Below, piece by piece: positions 34,480 to 45,502 of a DNA stretch of 64,000 nt. A model generated the notes under the pieces. That model was not told the origin of the DNA. It searched no databases and worked only from the letters and a program-made list of their open reading frames with translations. The DNA is from Prunus persica (lineage: Eukaryota; Streptophyta; Magnoliopsida; Rosales; Rosaceae): NCBI RefSeq assembly GCF_000346465.2, contig NC_034010.1, forward strand, positions 29,614,787 to 29,678,786, in the 5' to 3' direction. The position numbers were made by a program, and so were the translations under genes. Each line of letters begins with the position of its first letter. Positions within the stretch are counted from its first letter, which is position 1.

Positions 34480-35580
34480 GACAAGCCTCAATGGAAGAGC
34501 CAAACTGAAACAGATAGATTTCAACCAAAGAAATAAAAAAGTAGAATTCTAATCACAAGTTTCAAATCTATCAAAGTAGCTGGAACAAGAGACTTCTCAT
34601 TGTTTATTTGCTATGGTTTTATTTTTGTGCAAGAAAATGTTCAGTTCCCAAATCTCCAACTAATTTTCAAGGGAACACAAGAAGACTGGAAAGAGCATCA
34701 TCTATAAAGGGAACACGAGTAAAGATTGACGAAGGAAACAGTGCATGTATTGCCTTGCCCCCTACAAGGCGTAGAAGCAATCTCGTTTGCTAACTCCAAA
34801 ATTTTTACAAGTTGCAGGTAAGGAGTGTGGATGTAAAAGAAGCTCTGCGACTTCAAAAAGAAAACAAATTCGTGATTCTCGATGTCCGGCCTGAAGCAGA
34901 ATTTAAAGAGGTTGTCTGCTCTGCTCTGCTCCCTAAATCATTGCATTTCTAATCTTCCTGCTGGCGATTTCAGTATCAGTAGGCTAATTACCAGAGAAAT
35001 GAATGTTTCTGGTGCATGTAGGCTCATCCCCCGGGTGCTATTAACGTGCAAATATACAGGCTTATAAAGGAGTGGACAGCATGGGACATTGCCAGGCGTG
35101 CTGCATTTGCATTCTTTGGCATCTTTGCTGGCACAGAAGAGAACCCTGAGTTCATACAAAGTATATATACCTAAATCAATGCCCCCATTATGCTTTCTCT
35201 TTAGACAACTTCTACAGATATGGAAACACCAAATGTTTGGTATGTGACAACAGGTGTGGAATCACAACTTGATAAGAAGGCAAAGATCATAGTGGCTTGC
35301 GCCGCCGGGGGCACGATGAGACCAACCCAAAATCTCCCAGAAGGTCAACAGTCAAGGTGATTCAGATTCAGTTTAAAATTCTTTTCGCTTGAGATTTCCA
35401 TTTCATTCCCTCATCATCAAGTTTTACATTACATCACACTGCGCTTCCTACAGATCACTGATAGCAGCCTACTTGCTTGTCCTCAACGGTTATACCAATG
35501 TGTTCCACTTAGAAGGAGGGCTTTACGCCTGGTTCAAAGAGGGCCTGCCAGCAGTTTCGGAAGAAGAAGAAGAAGAGTGA
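34062..35580 (+). CDS. STR14: plastid rhodanese-like protein, STR14 type
   Basis: Six exons in phase: 34062-34272, 34381-34427, 34818-34910, 35022-35160, 35254-35356 and 35454-35580; 239 residues. The first ~65 are Ser/Thr-rich and basic without acidic residues, as in a chloroplast transit peptide. The rhodanese domain follows: VRSVDVKEAL, FVILDVRPEAEFKE, HPPGAINV, then the active-loop region IIVACAAGGTMRPTQNLPEG with a cysteine at the catalytic position, and SLIAAYLLVLNGYTNVFHLE, GGLYAWFKEGLP. The loop has one residue more between Cys and Arg than the classic rhodanese loop, so sulfur-transfer activity is uncertain. The tail is a run of Glu. The protein matches Arabidopsis STR14 (At4g27700), a thylakoid- or plastid-located single-domain rhodanese of unclear substrate. 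Confidence 0.9.
34438..34479. repeat. CT then CA compound microsatellite in an STR14 intron
   Basis: About twelve CT units followed by about eight CA units in the second STR14 intron, about 10 bp after the donor site. Confidence 0.95.
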
Positions 35581-35770
35581 AGTGCTGGTTTGGAAGGAAG
35601 ACCATGCTTCAAAGGTGGCCTTTGTTTTGTCCATAGATGAGTGAGTGCGTGCTGATGATTTCTTTGCATAACTAACAGCACTTGTGAATTCTGATGCAAA
35701 TCTCTTAATTGAAAAGGTTTCCATGTGGAATTTTGAATGTTCATGTAATGAAAATATCAGCAATAACTTA

Positions 35771-36161
35771 GAGCATCTCCAGCAGAGTTGCTATACTCTA
35801 ATCCTTAGCCGTTTTGACTAGAATGAGGGCAAAATGCAGCTCCAGCAGACTTGTTATCTAACTCTCTATTTTGGAGAACTCCATATTTGAATTTGGTGGC
35901 TCTCTACATTTGGAGAGGAGGAGAGAAATTGAGGGTTCTCCATTTCTTCATCTTCTCTCTCCCTAGGCACAACCCTCTCTTACCTCTTACTTTTTAATTT
36001 TTTTTAATGAGCTTTTAATTTAGAGAGGAGAGAGAAATAGTAAAATATTAGAGATTGGCCAAAGTGGAGATTAGCCAAAATAGTAAGTAGTTTGCTATAA
36101 TGACTTTCTAACTATTTTAGCTAAAATTTAACTAAAATTTAGAGACCTCTTGGAGATGCTC
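35771..36161. mobile_element. Tourist/PIF-Harbinger-like MITE
   Basis: 391 bp bounded by terminal inverted repeats GAGCATCTCCAGCAGAG (left) and GAGCATCTCCAAGAGGTCTC (right, reverse complement), flanked by the 3-bp duplication TTA. Internal sub-repeats (AGCAGAGTTG, AGCAGACTTG) are visible. No ORF. It lies just past the STR14 stop and could supply its 3' end. Confidence 0.75.
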
Positions 36162-36752
36162 TTAATGTTACATTGAGATATAACAAATATCCGTTAATAT
36201 TCTGAATTTTTCTTTCCGATTTCCATCCACCAAAATATTGTCTTGCTAATGACTGCCTACGGTTCTGTTACCAAAAGGGAATATTGATGAATTTAATTAC
36301 CAGGGATGCATTGATTAACCAAATGAGACTAAACACCCGAGAAAAAAGGAAATCACGAAGATATGCGTCTTCATCGTTTCTCTATTTCAATAAACAGCAG
36401 AATTCCATCAAAGAAATGACAATAATGAAAACATCAGGCTCACAGTTCATACATAGCATGGAGAATTTTTATCAAACCGAGGGGTTTATTTTCTCCAACG
36501 CTAATTCATAAAGTAAGATACAGGATGCTTGTTACATGACGTATCATCACAGCAACGGGAGATCTTGTCCTTTCCACCGCCCATGTACATAACTCGCGAC
36601 AATCCCGTATCAAAGTTGCAACTCAGCAACAATAGCAAGTCATTGTAGCACAATAAGATCATAAATTTCTAAGCTTTACAAGGTGCCATGAGAAAATTAT
36701 CTTCTTTTCCATATCGAATGGATCAAATGGAGATAGCATGCGAGATGAGTGA

Positions 36753-39691
36753 TCATGAAGTCTCCTGAAGCCTGTATATAGTGATCTCTTGCTGCTTGAA
36801 ATACCGTCTGTCCTCTTCATCAACCAGAACAAGATTCAAATAATACTTCACGCTGAATTTGTTATTGATGTTGCGATGTGTTGGTGTCAGTTCGTAAGGG
36901 CTAAGAAACAATCTAATGGGAATTGATTCCCCTGAAAAATTCAAGTACGTGAATGTAAGCCATTCATCCATGGACAGTTGAAGAAATGCAGCAAGTTTAG
37001 GAAATAATAAACTGTTTTCCAGAAACTTCAATCACATCTTACCTGACCATCCCCATTGAAATTACAAATTTCATCAAAAAATTTTAAATGTCATATATTT
37101 TTGAATTGCACTTACAAGCATGGTTACGTTGCAGCCATCAATCACCTGTATCAGCATTATTCCAAACATATAAGAAAGCAGAAGAGTTATAAGCATATAC
37201 CTCTGACTGGAGCACCATCCATCAACTCAAACTTAGCAAGTGTCTCTGTCTCAACATGGGTACTAGGCCCCGACCCTGTTGACTCTCGACGCCTGATCTC
37301 CAGATCCATATTCTTTATTTTGATTCTTACAAGAAGGAAGTATATCTTGCCAATAATAACATCTTTCAAATGGTACCTGTTCAACACACCAATAATTAGA
37401 TCCAAATTGTTCTCTGTTGTTTTAACTAGATAGACATATCATATTTCGGATTTATTACACTCTAGGCATGAAGTTCTCCTTGTACAAACCCACCCTAGAC
37501 AAGTATGCTCAGGCTATGGTTGGAAAAGCAATGAAACTCAACATTCAGAAACAACCATTGTTTCCGGATTTCATCTCGGGCATGTAAACCAGTAACAATA
37601 AACAGACAGCCCTGGTCATGAAATAGCTTTTAACTTACTTGCTCTTGTTGTACTCAAACTCAATATGCAGACAATCCTCGATTCCCACTTCCATCTGCAA
37701 AGACAATAAAATTATAAGAAAGATTCATTCAGGGAGGATTAACAATGGGGCTAGCTGTTGCAGCACAGTAGATAGATGCAGCGTAAAATGGAATAAAACT
37801 GTTGGGTGAATGGAAGCAAACTTTTTTTATAATCGATAAGCAGTTCTTATTAGTTACTACATTCCTTATTCCTATGAATGATAACCATGTTGTCATGGTC
37901 ATCAAAGAGTGGAAAATTGTCTCACCTTGATGCTATTGTTAATAGAAGGAGGTGGGGAATAGTTGCGAACCTGAAGCACAGAATGAAATCAACATAAACT
38001 ATGAGAATGCCAGCTAAGTAATGGTTGTCAACGCATGCTGAACAATAATGTTCACAAATTCTGATAGAGAGAGAGAGAGAGAGAGTACCACAAAATCCTG
38101 GTATTCCACTATGCTACCAGCATAACCACGACTAACTGTCACTTTCAGAACATACCTAGAAAGAGAACATTTACAATATGTCATAGCATGAACTATTATT
38201 ACTATCAACATCATGTTTTCCATCTACACTAGTGTTGTACATAACCATGTCTAAAAGGTAATCAGGCATTCTGAACAATTCGATCTTTCATGAATGTAGA
38301 ATATACTTAATTTTAAACGATAAAGGTAAAATGAAAAGGAAATATATTTAATGTTCTGAGACTTACCTAAGTCTCACATTCACCCCGTTGTAAGTCTCAT
38401 ATGGCATTTCAACTGTAGAAAACTCAAAAGGATATGTTTTCTTCTCATATAACTCTCCAGGAACATCAAGTTCACGAACTGTTGACAAGAGCAATACAAT
38501 TACAGCATCCAAGAAGAAGTTGGAGTGGAAAATTTGCAAATTGAAAGCCAATTAAATGGAACACAGCACTATTCTTTTTTCAGTAAAATGATAAATAGAC
38601 AGGTTATAGTGATGGATATCATATTAAAATTTGGAAGCTCAAAATGATAGTTACTTTTTTCTTTGTTACTTTCTAACGGAAAGGGATTGGTGGTAATTAA
38701 AAACAATGAACCAAGATCAGTACTTTAAAAAATGAGTAGAAACTGTCCAAAGTTAACGGAATGAAGACAAAACATACTCACCGAGGGAAGTAAAGTCATA
38801 AAAGTTGCCTCTGTCAAAGTACATCTCTGCAACATGAATTAAGTTTTATTAGAGTGCTCGTTTTAAGGGGTAAGAAACAATAGTCCTAGGAACTGTTATT
38901 GACCAGGAAGTAAGGAACAACAACATTTACAGGCAGGAACTGGTAGATTAGCATGTAATCATCCAAAAAACAAATCTCATACTATTATTTTCACATTGAA
39001 ACTTGTTAGCCCAAATCATGACAAATGTAGCACAAAAAATTATCAACAGAAAAGAAAAAAAATACCGATTTGCCCGAGGAGCTCAACTTTGACTCCATTG
39101 TGTTCAACCTTCTTCCCTTGAATTGGTTCTATAGAAATCTGAAAACGACAAGGAAAGAAGATCTCTAAATAGATGATCTTTATTGGCTAAGGCTAAATCA
39201 ATTTCCAAAATGTTTACCTTCGCATACTATAATGCTTAACATTGAAAACAATGTGATCAAACAATATACCTTCCCAGAAATGTTTTCTTGACTTTGAAAA
39301 AGTGGGACCAACACTGCTTGGCCACTTTCTTTCTTTAAGGGGACCTGCAGAAACAGATCATAGATAAGGGGAAAAAGCAAATTGAACATACCAATTCTCG
39401 TGTAATCGCACTTGGGATAATAAATTTCAATTTAATAATTCCACAGATGGAAAAAAAAAATCATCAACAAAATTTATTCTTTACAGATAGATTACCTGCT
39501 TCCGAGTTTTTGCATCAGAAAATGTGATTGAAATGTTGCAGGATGGTTTGAATGCTCCGATTAAGTAATTCTGAGACAAATTGGAAATGCGCCAAATCAA
39601 TACTATGAAGGTTTCATGGCAATTATACCCAGACAAACCACAAGAACACAATGACTGCAGTAACGGTAAGCTGTTCATGAAACCTTACCAT
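36753..39691 (-). CDS. VPS26: VPS26, retromer subunit
   Basis: Eleven coding exons in phase: 39691-39689 (the ATG alone), 39570-39496, 39344-39270, 39138-39066, 38826-38782, 38478-38367, 38155-38089, 37970-37926, 37694-37639, 37376-37201 and 36931-36753. They give 301 residues, against about 302 in Arabidopsis VPS26A. The arrestin-like sequence is nearly unbroken: [79 protein letters not shown]. VPS26 forms the retromer core with VPS29 and VPS35. It recycles vacuolar sorting receptors and PIN proteins from endosomes. Upstream, 39737-39692 looks like the 3' part of the 5' UTR after a TTTTGCAG acceptor. A leader exon near 40430-40270 ends at AAG|GTACAG. Confidence 0.93.
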
Positions 39692-40426
39692 ACTGATCAG
39701 GATAAAAACCCAGTTCCTAAAAGCTCACTCAACAGACCTGCAAAATTCAATGTGAAAAAATCATCTACATACACATTGCAAAGCATACCCTCTTGCTAAT
39801 TACCAAATACCAAAGTTTTGGTTTCCTTAAAAACCCACGACTTGCAACTAGAATAAACTTCAAAACTAATAGTCGTGAACTCATACAAACAGGCAGTGTA
39901 CTTACAGTGGATGAAAAAGTATCTGTTTATGCACAACATATTTGTTAGAAGCTTTGAAAATCATAATTCACCCACTTAATCATATAATTTAGAATGCTAA
40001 AAAGCCAATGCATGCCTCGTCGACCACAACAGCTAAAATGCACAACCACCTAATATTTCCAATCTCAAATTTTGTATACCCTACAACTCCTAGATAAAAA
40101 TAAATTTTAAATTGAACTACATAGATATATAATCGGCTCTATATAGACATAAAATGTGGATTAATTGAGATCAAATTCAATCGAACACCAGCTTAAATCA
40201 GAGAAAAGTAGTAATTTATATAAGAAATATTTTTAATACGGAGGTGGAGACTTATGAATTTGCTGTACCTTATGACGAGAAACAAAGAGATCGGCGAGAG
40301 CTGTGAATTGGGGGTTTAGGGCTGACAGAAAAGAAGAGCAAACTACTCTCCTTGATCGACAGTTGGGAATGAGACTCAAAAGTCTATTGCTTTCTTCTTC
40401 AAAAAAAAGAAAGGAAAGCTCGGTCT

Positions 40427-40442
40427 CACGTGTGAGCACGTG
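40427..40442. promoter_or_regulatory. pair of G-boxes near the VPS26 transcription start
   Basis: CACGTG occurs at 40427-40432 and again at 40437-40442, 10 bp apart, within the dyad TCACGTG-TGAG-CACGTGA. This is just upstream of the presumed VPS26 leader exon. G-boxes bind bZIP and bHLH factors. Activity here is inferred. Confidence 0.5.
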
Positions 40443-40830
40443 ACCAAAGCTTTGGCCTTTTCTTTTTCTTTTTTTCCATTTGGCATTTTATACGTTTGAG
40501 GGGGAGGCTTTTATTGGCATACATAAATAAAAGGAGGAGGCTTTTAGAAGTAAATTAATGCATATTATATGACATATATACTTACATATAATATGCATTA
40601 ATTATTTAGTTTCTGATTACTTCGTGAATACCAGAGTTAGAGTTATTATTTTCTAGTTTATCTGAAGAAAAATAAAAAAGGAAATATAATTTTGAGAGGA
40701 TGTTCAGTTGGCACATCATGCCATTTGGGTTTGGCATTCTATAAGTATTTGTGTTACAAGATTTATTTTCATATTTAATACAAATATGTTCGTGGCAAGC
40801 ACTTTTACTTTTAACAACAATTGTCGTAAG

Positions 40831-40930
40831 AGGTTTGTAACTCAAGTAATTAAAAACGATAACCCCTACACACTAGGTGTTTTGTTCGAACCCCTTATTC
40901 TTCAATATCGCTTATATCAAATTAATTGTC
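40831..40930 (+). mobile_element. tRNA-derived SINE-like fragment
   Basis: GTAACTCAAGTAATTAAAAA (box A-like, 40836-40855) and TGTTCGAACCCC (box B-like, 40883-40894) are spaced as in a tRNA-derived SINE head. Borders are not clear. Confidence 0.4.
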
Positions 40931-41554
40931 TTCCCAATCAATAAAATAAAAGTAAATCCCACCCTCTCCATTTAATCAAAATTATGCCAAGTTGACTTTC
41001 AATATGTGAGTTTGAGTTGATCGACTTTAGACTAATTCAACTTTATAGAATTAAAATAAGTTGATCAATAGACAAAGGATTTAAAAACAATACAATTCAT
41101 ACGGTTAATTTGTCATGTCGATTATTCCAACAAAGTAAGCATGGAAGCAACTTGAAAAGAAAATCAGGTGTCTTATTGATCAATTTTTAACCTTTGGACA
41201 AGTTGTAATTTGCTTAAAAATCTTACATGGTTCATAAAAATTTCCAAATTTTTTGGAACATTCAGCTTATGACAAGCAAAATCATAACTTCGATATTTTG
41301 TCAAAATTGTTGGGCGCACCAAGAATATGGATCACCTTCCGAAATAGGGGTCAAAAACACGAGCTTCAGCCAATTCAAATCAAAATTTACAGTCTGACTT
41401 TCAAGTGCTACAAGTCATCGTTGATTAAGGCTTATTGAATTGAGAAAAATAATATCATATGGAAGAAATAAATAAAAATTTATCGTAACGAGGTTATTTT
41501 ACAAGGCACTAAACATTTGAAAGAAAAAAAAAACAACAATTAAAATTTACAGAT
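40931..41554. other. AT-rich spacer between VPS26 promoter and AAA-ATPase gene
   Basis: No recognisable feature. It includes the 3' UTR of the minus-strand AAA-ATPase gene. Confidence 0.5.
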
Positions 41555-43021
41555 TCACCCTTTCACGGCGTGAAGCGAACCGTCCTTATCCGCGGAACTT
41601 GAATCTAACGGCTCTTCTTTTCTCCTACTCCCCAATCTCAGAAGCCCATATAATTTCCTGAACTCCCTCACCGTGTGAACACTTTCCCTGCAAAACACGG
41701 CCCCGGGTTCACCCGACTCGTCCACGGACCGACCCGACAAACTATTCGTCAATGCCTGCGCAACTTTGTTCACTCCCTTAACACTCTCCGCATTGGTCTG
41801 CAAGGCCGAAATAACCGATTTCAAGGCCCGACTCGGCGAGCTCCGATTCGAAATCATAATCTCTCCGATCTCCGCCGGGCTCAAACTCCCTCCGCTTTGG
41901 AAAATTTCCTCCACCTGAGGGAACAGCTTGTGTTCTTTGACCCCCAAGTAAGTACTGGCCAAGCTCTTAAAAGCTGAAAAATCGCAGAGGGGAAATTGGA
42001 TATGGACATCGACCCGACCTGGCCTCATAACCAGTTGGTCCACCTGATCCTTTCCGTTCATCGTAAACACCAACACTCGCTCTTCGCCGCAGCTCGATAC
42101 AATCCCGTCCATAAAGTTCAACAGCCCCGACAAGCTCACAGACGTCGATTTATCCATCAAGAAACGGTCGAGATCCTCCACCACGATAAGCGACTTGGAC
42201 GTCGTTTGGAGCAAGAGCATTTTCAGATCAGAATCGTCGTAGACCTTGGACATGTCGATGTCGTACACGTCGTAGCTCAAGAACCTGGCCATGGCGGCGA
42301 TGAAGCTGGTTTTTCCGGTACCGGAGGGGCCGCAGAGTAAAAAACTTCGCTTCCAAACACGGCCTAGTCTGTGATAATACTGCTTGGATTTCAAGAAGTT
42401 CTCGAGGTCGGACCGGACCTTGTTCTTCAACTCGGCGTCCATCACGACGGTGTCGAAGGTGGCCGGGTGAGTGAAGGGAACCGATCTCCACCGTTCATTT
42501 TCGGTGGAGAGGTTCATGTAGAGTTTGATCTCCTTGTTTCGCTGCTCGACCTCGTCGGCGACGGTGAGGATGTGCTGAAAGTACTGACGGAACACTCTAC
42601 GTTTGTCGGACTTGTTGATTTTCAAGACGAAGGACCTGATTCCATCGGGCTGGGATGATTTCTGGTTGGTCCAGGAGACCTTGGCGCTGAAGAAGGTGTC
42701 GTGGACGACGGAGTGATTGGCGTCGTGCTGGAAGAAGATGTCGTTGGACTTGGAGCCGGAGAAGAGGTTGGTGAAGTCGGAGTCTTCAATGGAAGGGAGG
42801 GAGTTGAGGTAGAGGGAGATCTTGCGGTAGAGTTGGTTTTCTTGGAAATGCTCGTTGAATTGCGGGATTTTGTAGAATTGGTACACGTGGAAGCGGTCTA
42901 TCAAGGATTGCCATGATTTGATAAATATTTGAAGCAGAGATGTTTTGGACAAGAATCTAAGAACCAAAACCAGAGAAATGAATATGAGCAAGAAATAAAA
43001 GAATCCCGCGAACCCAACCAT
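41555..43021 (-). CDS. BCS1-type AAA ATPase, At2g46620-like, intronless
   Basis: A single 488-codon exon. An N-terminal hydrophobic helix (residues 4-24, FAGFFYFLLIFISLVLVL) is followed by the plant AAA-ATPase-associated domain (to about 170). The AAA core has Walker A GPSGTGKT at 231-238, Walker B SLIVVEDLDRF at 277-287, and the MNGKDQVDQLVMRPGRVDVH stretch with the sensor and arginine-finger region. The BCS1-like layout and intronless structure are typical of the plant AATP/OM66 family. Members sit in the mitochondrial outer membrane or ER and several respond to stress, but this subgroup (closest, from memory, to At2g46620) has no defined substrate. GC content is higher than in the neighbours. 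It interrupts a gene order otherwise shared with Arabidopsis. Several shadow frames on the other strand come from its GC-rich codons. Confidence 0.92.
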   Translation of the reverse strand: MVGFAGFFYFLLIFISLVLVLRFLSKTSLLQIFIKSWQSLIDRFHVYQFYKIPQFNEHFQENQLYRKISLYLNSLPSIEDSDFTNLFSGSKSNDIFFQHDANHSVVHDTFFSAKVSWTNQKSSQPDGIRSFVLKINKSDKRRVFRQYFQHILTVADEVEQRNKEIKLYMNLSTENERWRSVPFTHPATFDTVVMDAELKNKVRSDLENFLKSKQYYHRLGRVWKRSFLLCGPSGTGKTSFIAAMARFLSYDVYDIDMSKVYDDSDLKMLLLQTTSKSLIVVEDLDRFLMDKSTSVSLSGLLNFMDGIVSSCGEERVLVFTMNGKDQVDQLVMRPGRVDVHIQFPLCDFSAFKSLASTYLGVKEHKLFPQVEEIFQSGGSLSPAEIGEIMISNRSSPSRALKSVISALQTNAESVKGVNKVAQALTNSLSGRSVDESGEPGAVFCRESVHTVREFRKLYGLLRLGSRRKEEPLDSSSADKDGSLHAVKG

Positions 43022-45502
43022 GATGAAGGAATGTTAACCCGGAAAATTGAGAGTGGAGAGGGTTGGGTATTTGGGTGGGTTGAGATTAATTTGATGAAAC
43101 CAAAGAAGGAGACTGTGGAGATGGAAAATAATAGTGGAAAAGGAATGAGGGTGGGGGTGGATTTAACGGGGGGAATATGGAGACGGCTCAAGCCGGCATA
43201 TTAATGGGTCAATCAAAATGAGCTGCTACTCCAATGTCAATGCGTCTAGTACGAACGTAGAGAGAAAGAGGAGAGAAATGGCTTGTATCTGTGTTGGCGG
43301 TGAAATGACGACCAGAATGACTATTGTTCATCCATGGACCCAGTCTTATTGATTATTATTATGAGTTTAGATGATTGAATAATAAATTATAGCACTACTC
43401 ACATGTGCCCATTTTAATTCCATTCTATTGACCCAACCCAACCAAATTGGCCCTAGATTTTGACAAACGGCGCTGGATTTGTTGGGAATTCATTGTTGCT
43501 TTTTTCAAAAATAGTGGTCGTGCCATAACAATCACGTAATGGTTATTTGCCTTTTAGGTTTATTATCATAAACGACCCCCCAAAACATGAGTCAAGTACT
43601 GTTATATTATAAACGGGCAAATTAATATTGAGAGGGAAAACGATAATTAATATTCCGGTTCTGAGAGGTTTAGGTAGTGATGAATTATTTTTTATTTTTA
43701 AGTAGAAGCGATTAAAAAAGGAATTTACACAAATATTTATTGAGTTATTTGAAGTTTCGAATTTTTGTCCACAGATATAAGTGAAAGAACTCAACAACCA
43801 ACTGAGTTATAACCATCGATGAAATTTTATTAAATTTGACGTCGGGGGTGCTGCCTGCCTGCCTAAAGCCACGAAAAGGCAGAGTTAGATGCTCCTGTGC
43901 AGCCTTTTGTGAATTCTGCATGTTATAGTTGTGACTTTAATGTCGCAGAGCTCACTTGTTTAGCACATACATGAAAAGGGAAAAGAAAAGAGAGAGATCC
44001 AAAGCCAAAGGAAGTTGTCGTATTCTTCCTAAGTTCCTCTGCATGCTGATTTTGAACTAGTAAACAGACCTTTCAATTCAAGGCTTCATCTCATATGTGT
44101 TGGCTCTGTCAGTGTCAACAACACAGAAATCTGTGAGAGAAGCGAGTTCAACCAGTCAAATGTGGTTTTGCTCGCCAACTACGACCTGGTTTGGTTTACT
44201 TATAAATTAATCTTCATATTCAACATGCATGTCCTTAATTATTTAGTTGTCAAAGACTGAAGCCTCTACGTGAGTGAGTCAGTGGGAATAACTAATGCCA
44301 TGCCAAGGGTTTATTTAATGATTAAGAAATGGACATCCTTGTACAACACTGGCCCGGAATTTACGAGTGCCAAAGCCACAGATAGCGTCATGTTTTTTTG
44401 GTTTTTTTTTGTGGACAGTAAGTAATGTACTCAACTTATATTTTTAAAAATAATAATAAAATTGAGACTTAAGAACGCAACAAGTTGTTGATTGGGACGT
44501 CTCACTTTGCTGAAATTTGTGGCCACAATAATTTACATCAACAGTTTCTGACGGACATGACTTGTTTTTGGAGGAAAACCCTAAAATTTATGTCATGCCC
44601 ACTTCATGTGCTATGCTATACATATATACAGAGTGCTGCTGCTATTTTCACCCCGTCCTAATCCCCCCACCACCCACCCAATATATAGTGGTTTGGTTTG
44701 TTTTCTGTCAATCAATGTCCTGAGTTTCAGTGCTTTTTTTGGGAGATAATTTTGTTTAATTGTCATCTTCAGTACATGTTTCAAATTTGGAAGAACAACT
44801 TGAGAGGTTTAAGTTCAGGCTGTATCAACATCAATCTTTGTTAACTCACTCACTTGCAAATTGCAATATTGTGTTTCTAAAAATCTCTGCCCACCTTGAC
44901 AAGCATCGCAGCTTTTGTGGATTCTTCTTCTAGTGAGTGAAGATGTGGTCCTGCTGATATTATAGTAAAAACATGTGATGAGAGTGAGGGGAAGGCTTCC
45001 AATTTTGAAAGATAATGATAAGCCTCACTTTAGGGCGTGGCTTTGGGGAAACCGACTGCACTTCTTCCATGCCAGATCTGTCCTAGATGGTCCTAATCAT
45101 TGGTTGCCCAAGCAACTTGCTCTTACCATGTGAAATACAAGCTAAAAGGCCTAAACAATGTAATGGCTTCAACAAGGTATAATTCCAGAGGCATGAACAA
45201 ACCAACCACCATGAACAACGTTACAGAGTCAGAAAGGTTTTATAATAGGCAATGGTTAAATTCCGAATACGTCTACAAATTAACAATGCAAAACAGCCCT
45301 TTAATATTGAATCACTGTGTCACGTGCTAAATCACAATATAATTTTAGGCATTCAAAACGACGGAACTGCGTGATCAACTTAGAATATGTATAGTAAACC
45401 TAACAGATGATGATTGAAGAGGTAACTACAGCCACAACTCTGATAGTGTTGAATTCAACATGTCACCTATCGGGACTGGCGGCTGGAGCGGAGGTTGGTA
45501 TT
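43022..45502. other. spacer upstream of the AAA-ATPase and downstream of MSP1
   Basis: 2.5 kb with no coding signal. The left part carries the promoter of the minus-strand AAA-ATPase gene (GT-rich and GGG-rich around 43120-43180). The right part includes the MSP1 3' UTR. Confidence 0.5.

Noticed and set aside
41675..42916. Four plus-strand ORFs of 71-114 codons
   Set aside because: All lie opposite the intact AAA-ATPase coding exon and mirror its GC-rich codons.
45040..45075. A miR408-like stretch (CTGCACTTCTTCCATGCC)
   Set aside because: Too many mismatches to miR408 and no pairing arm nearby.
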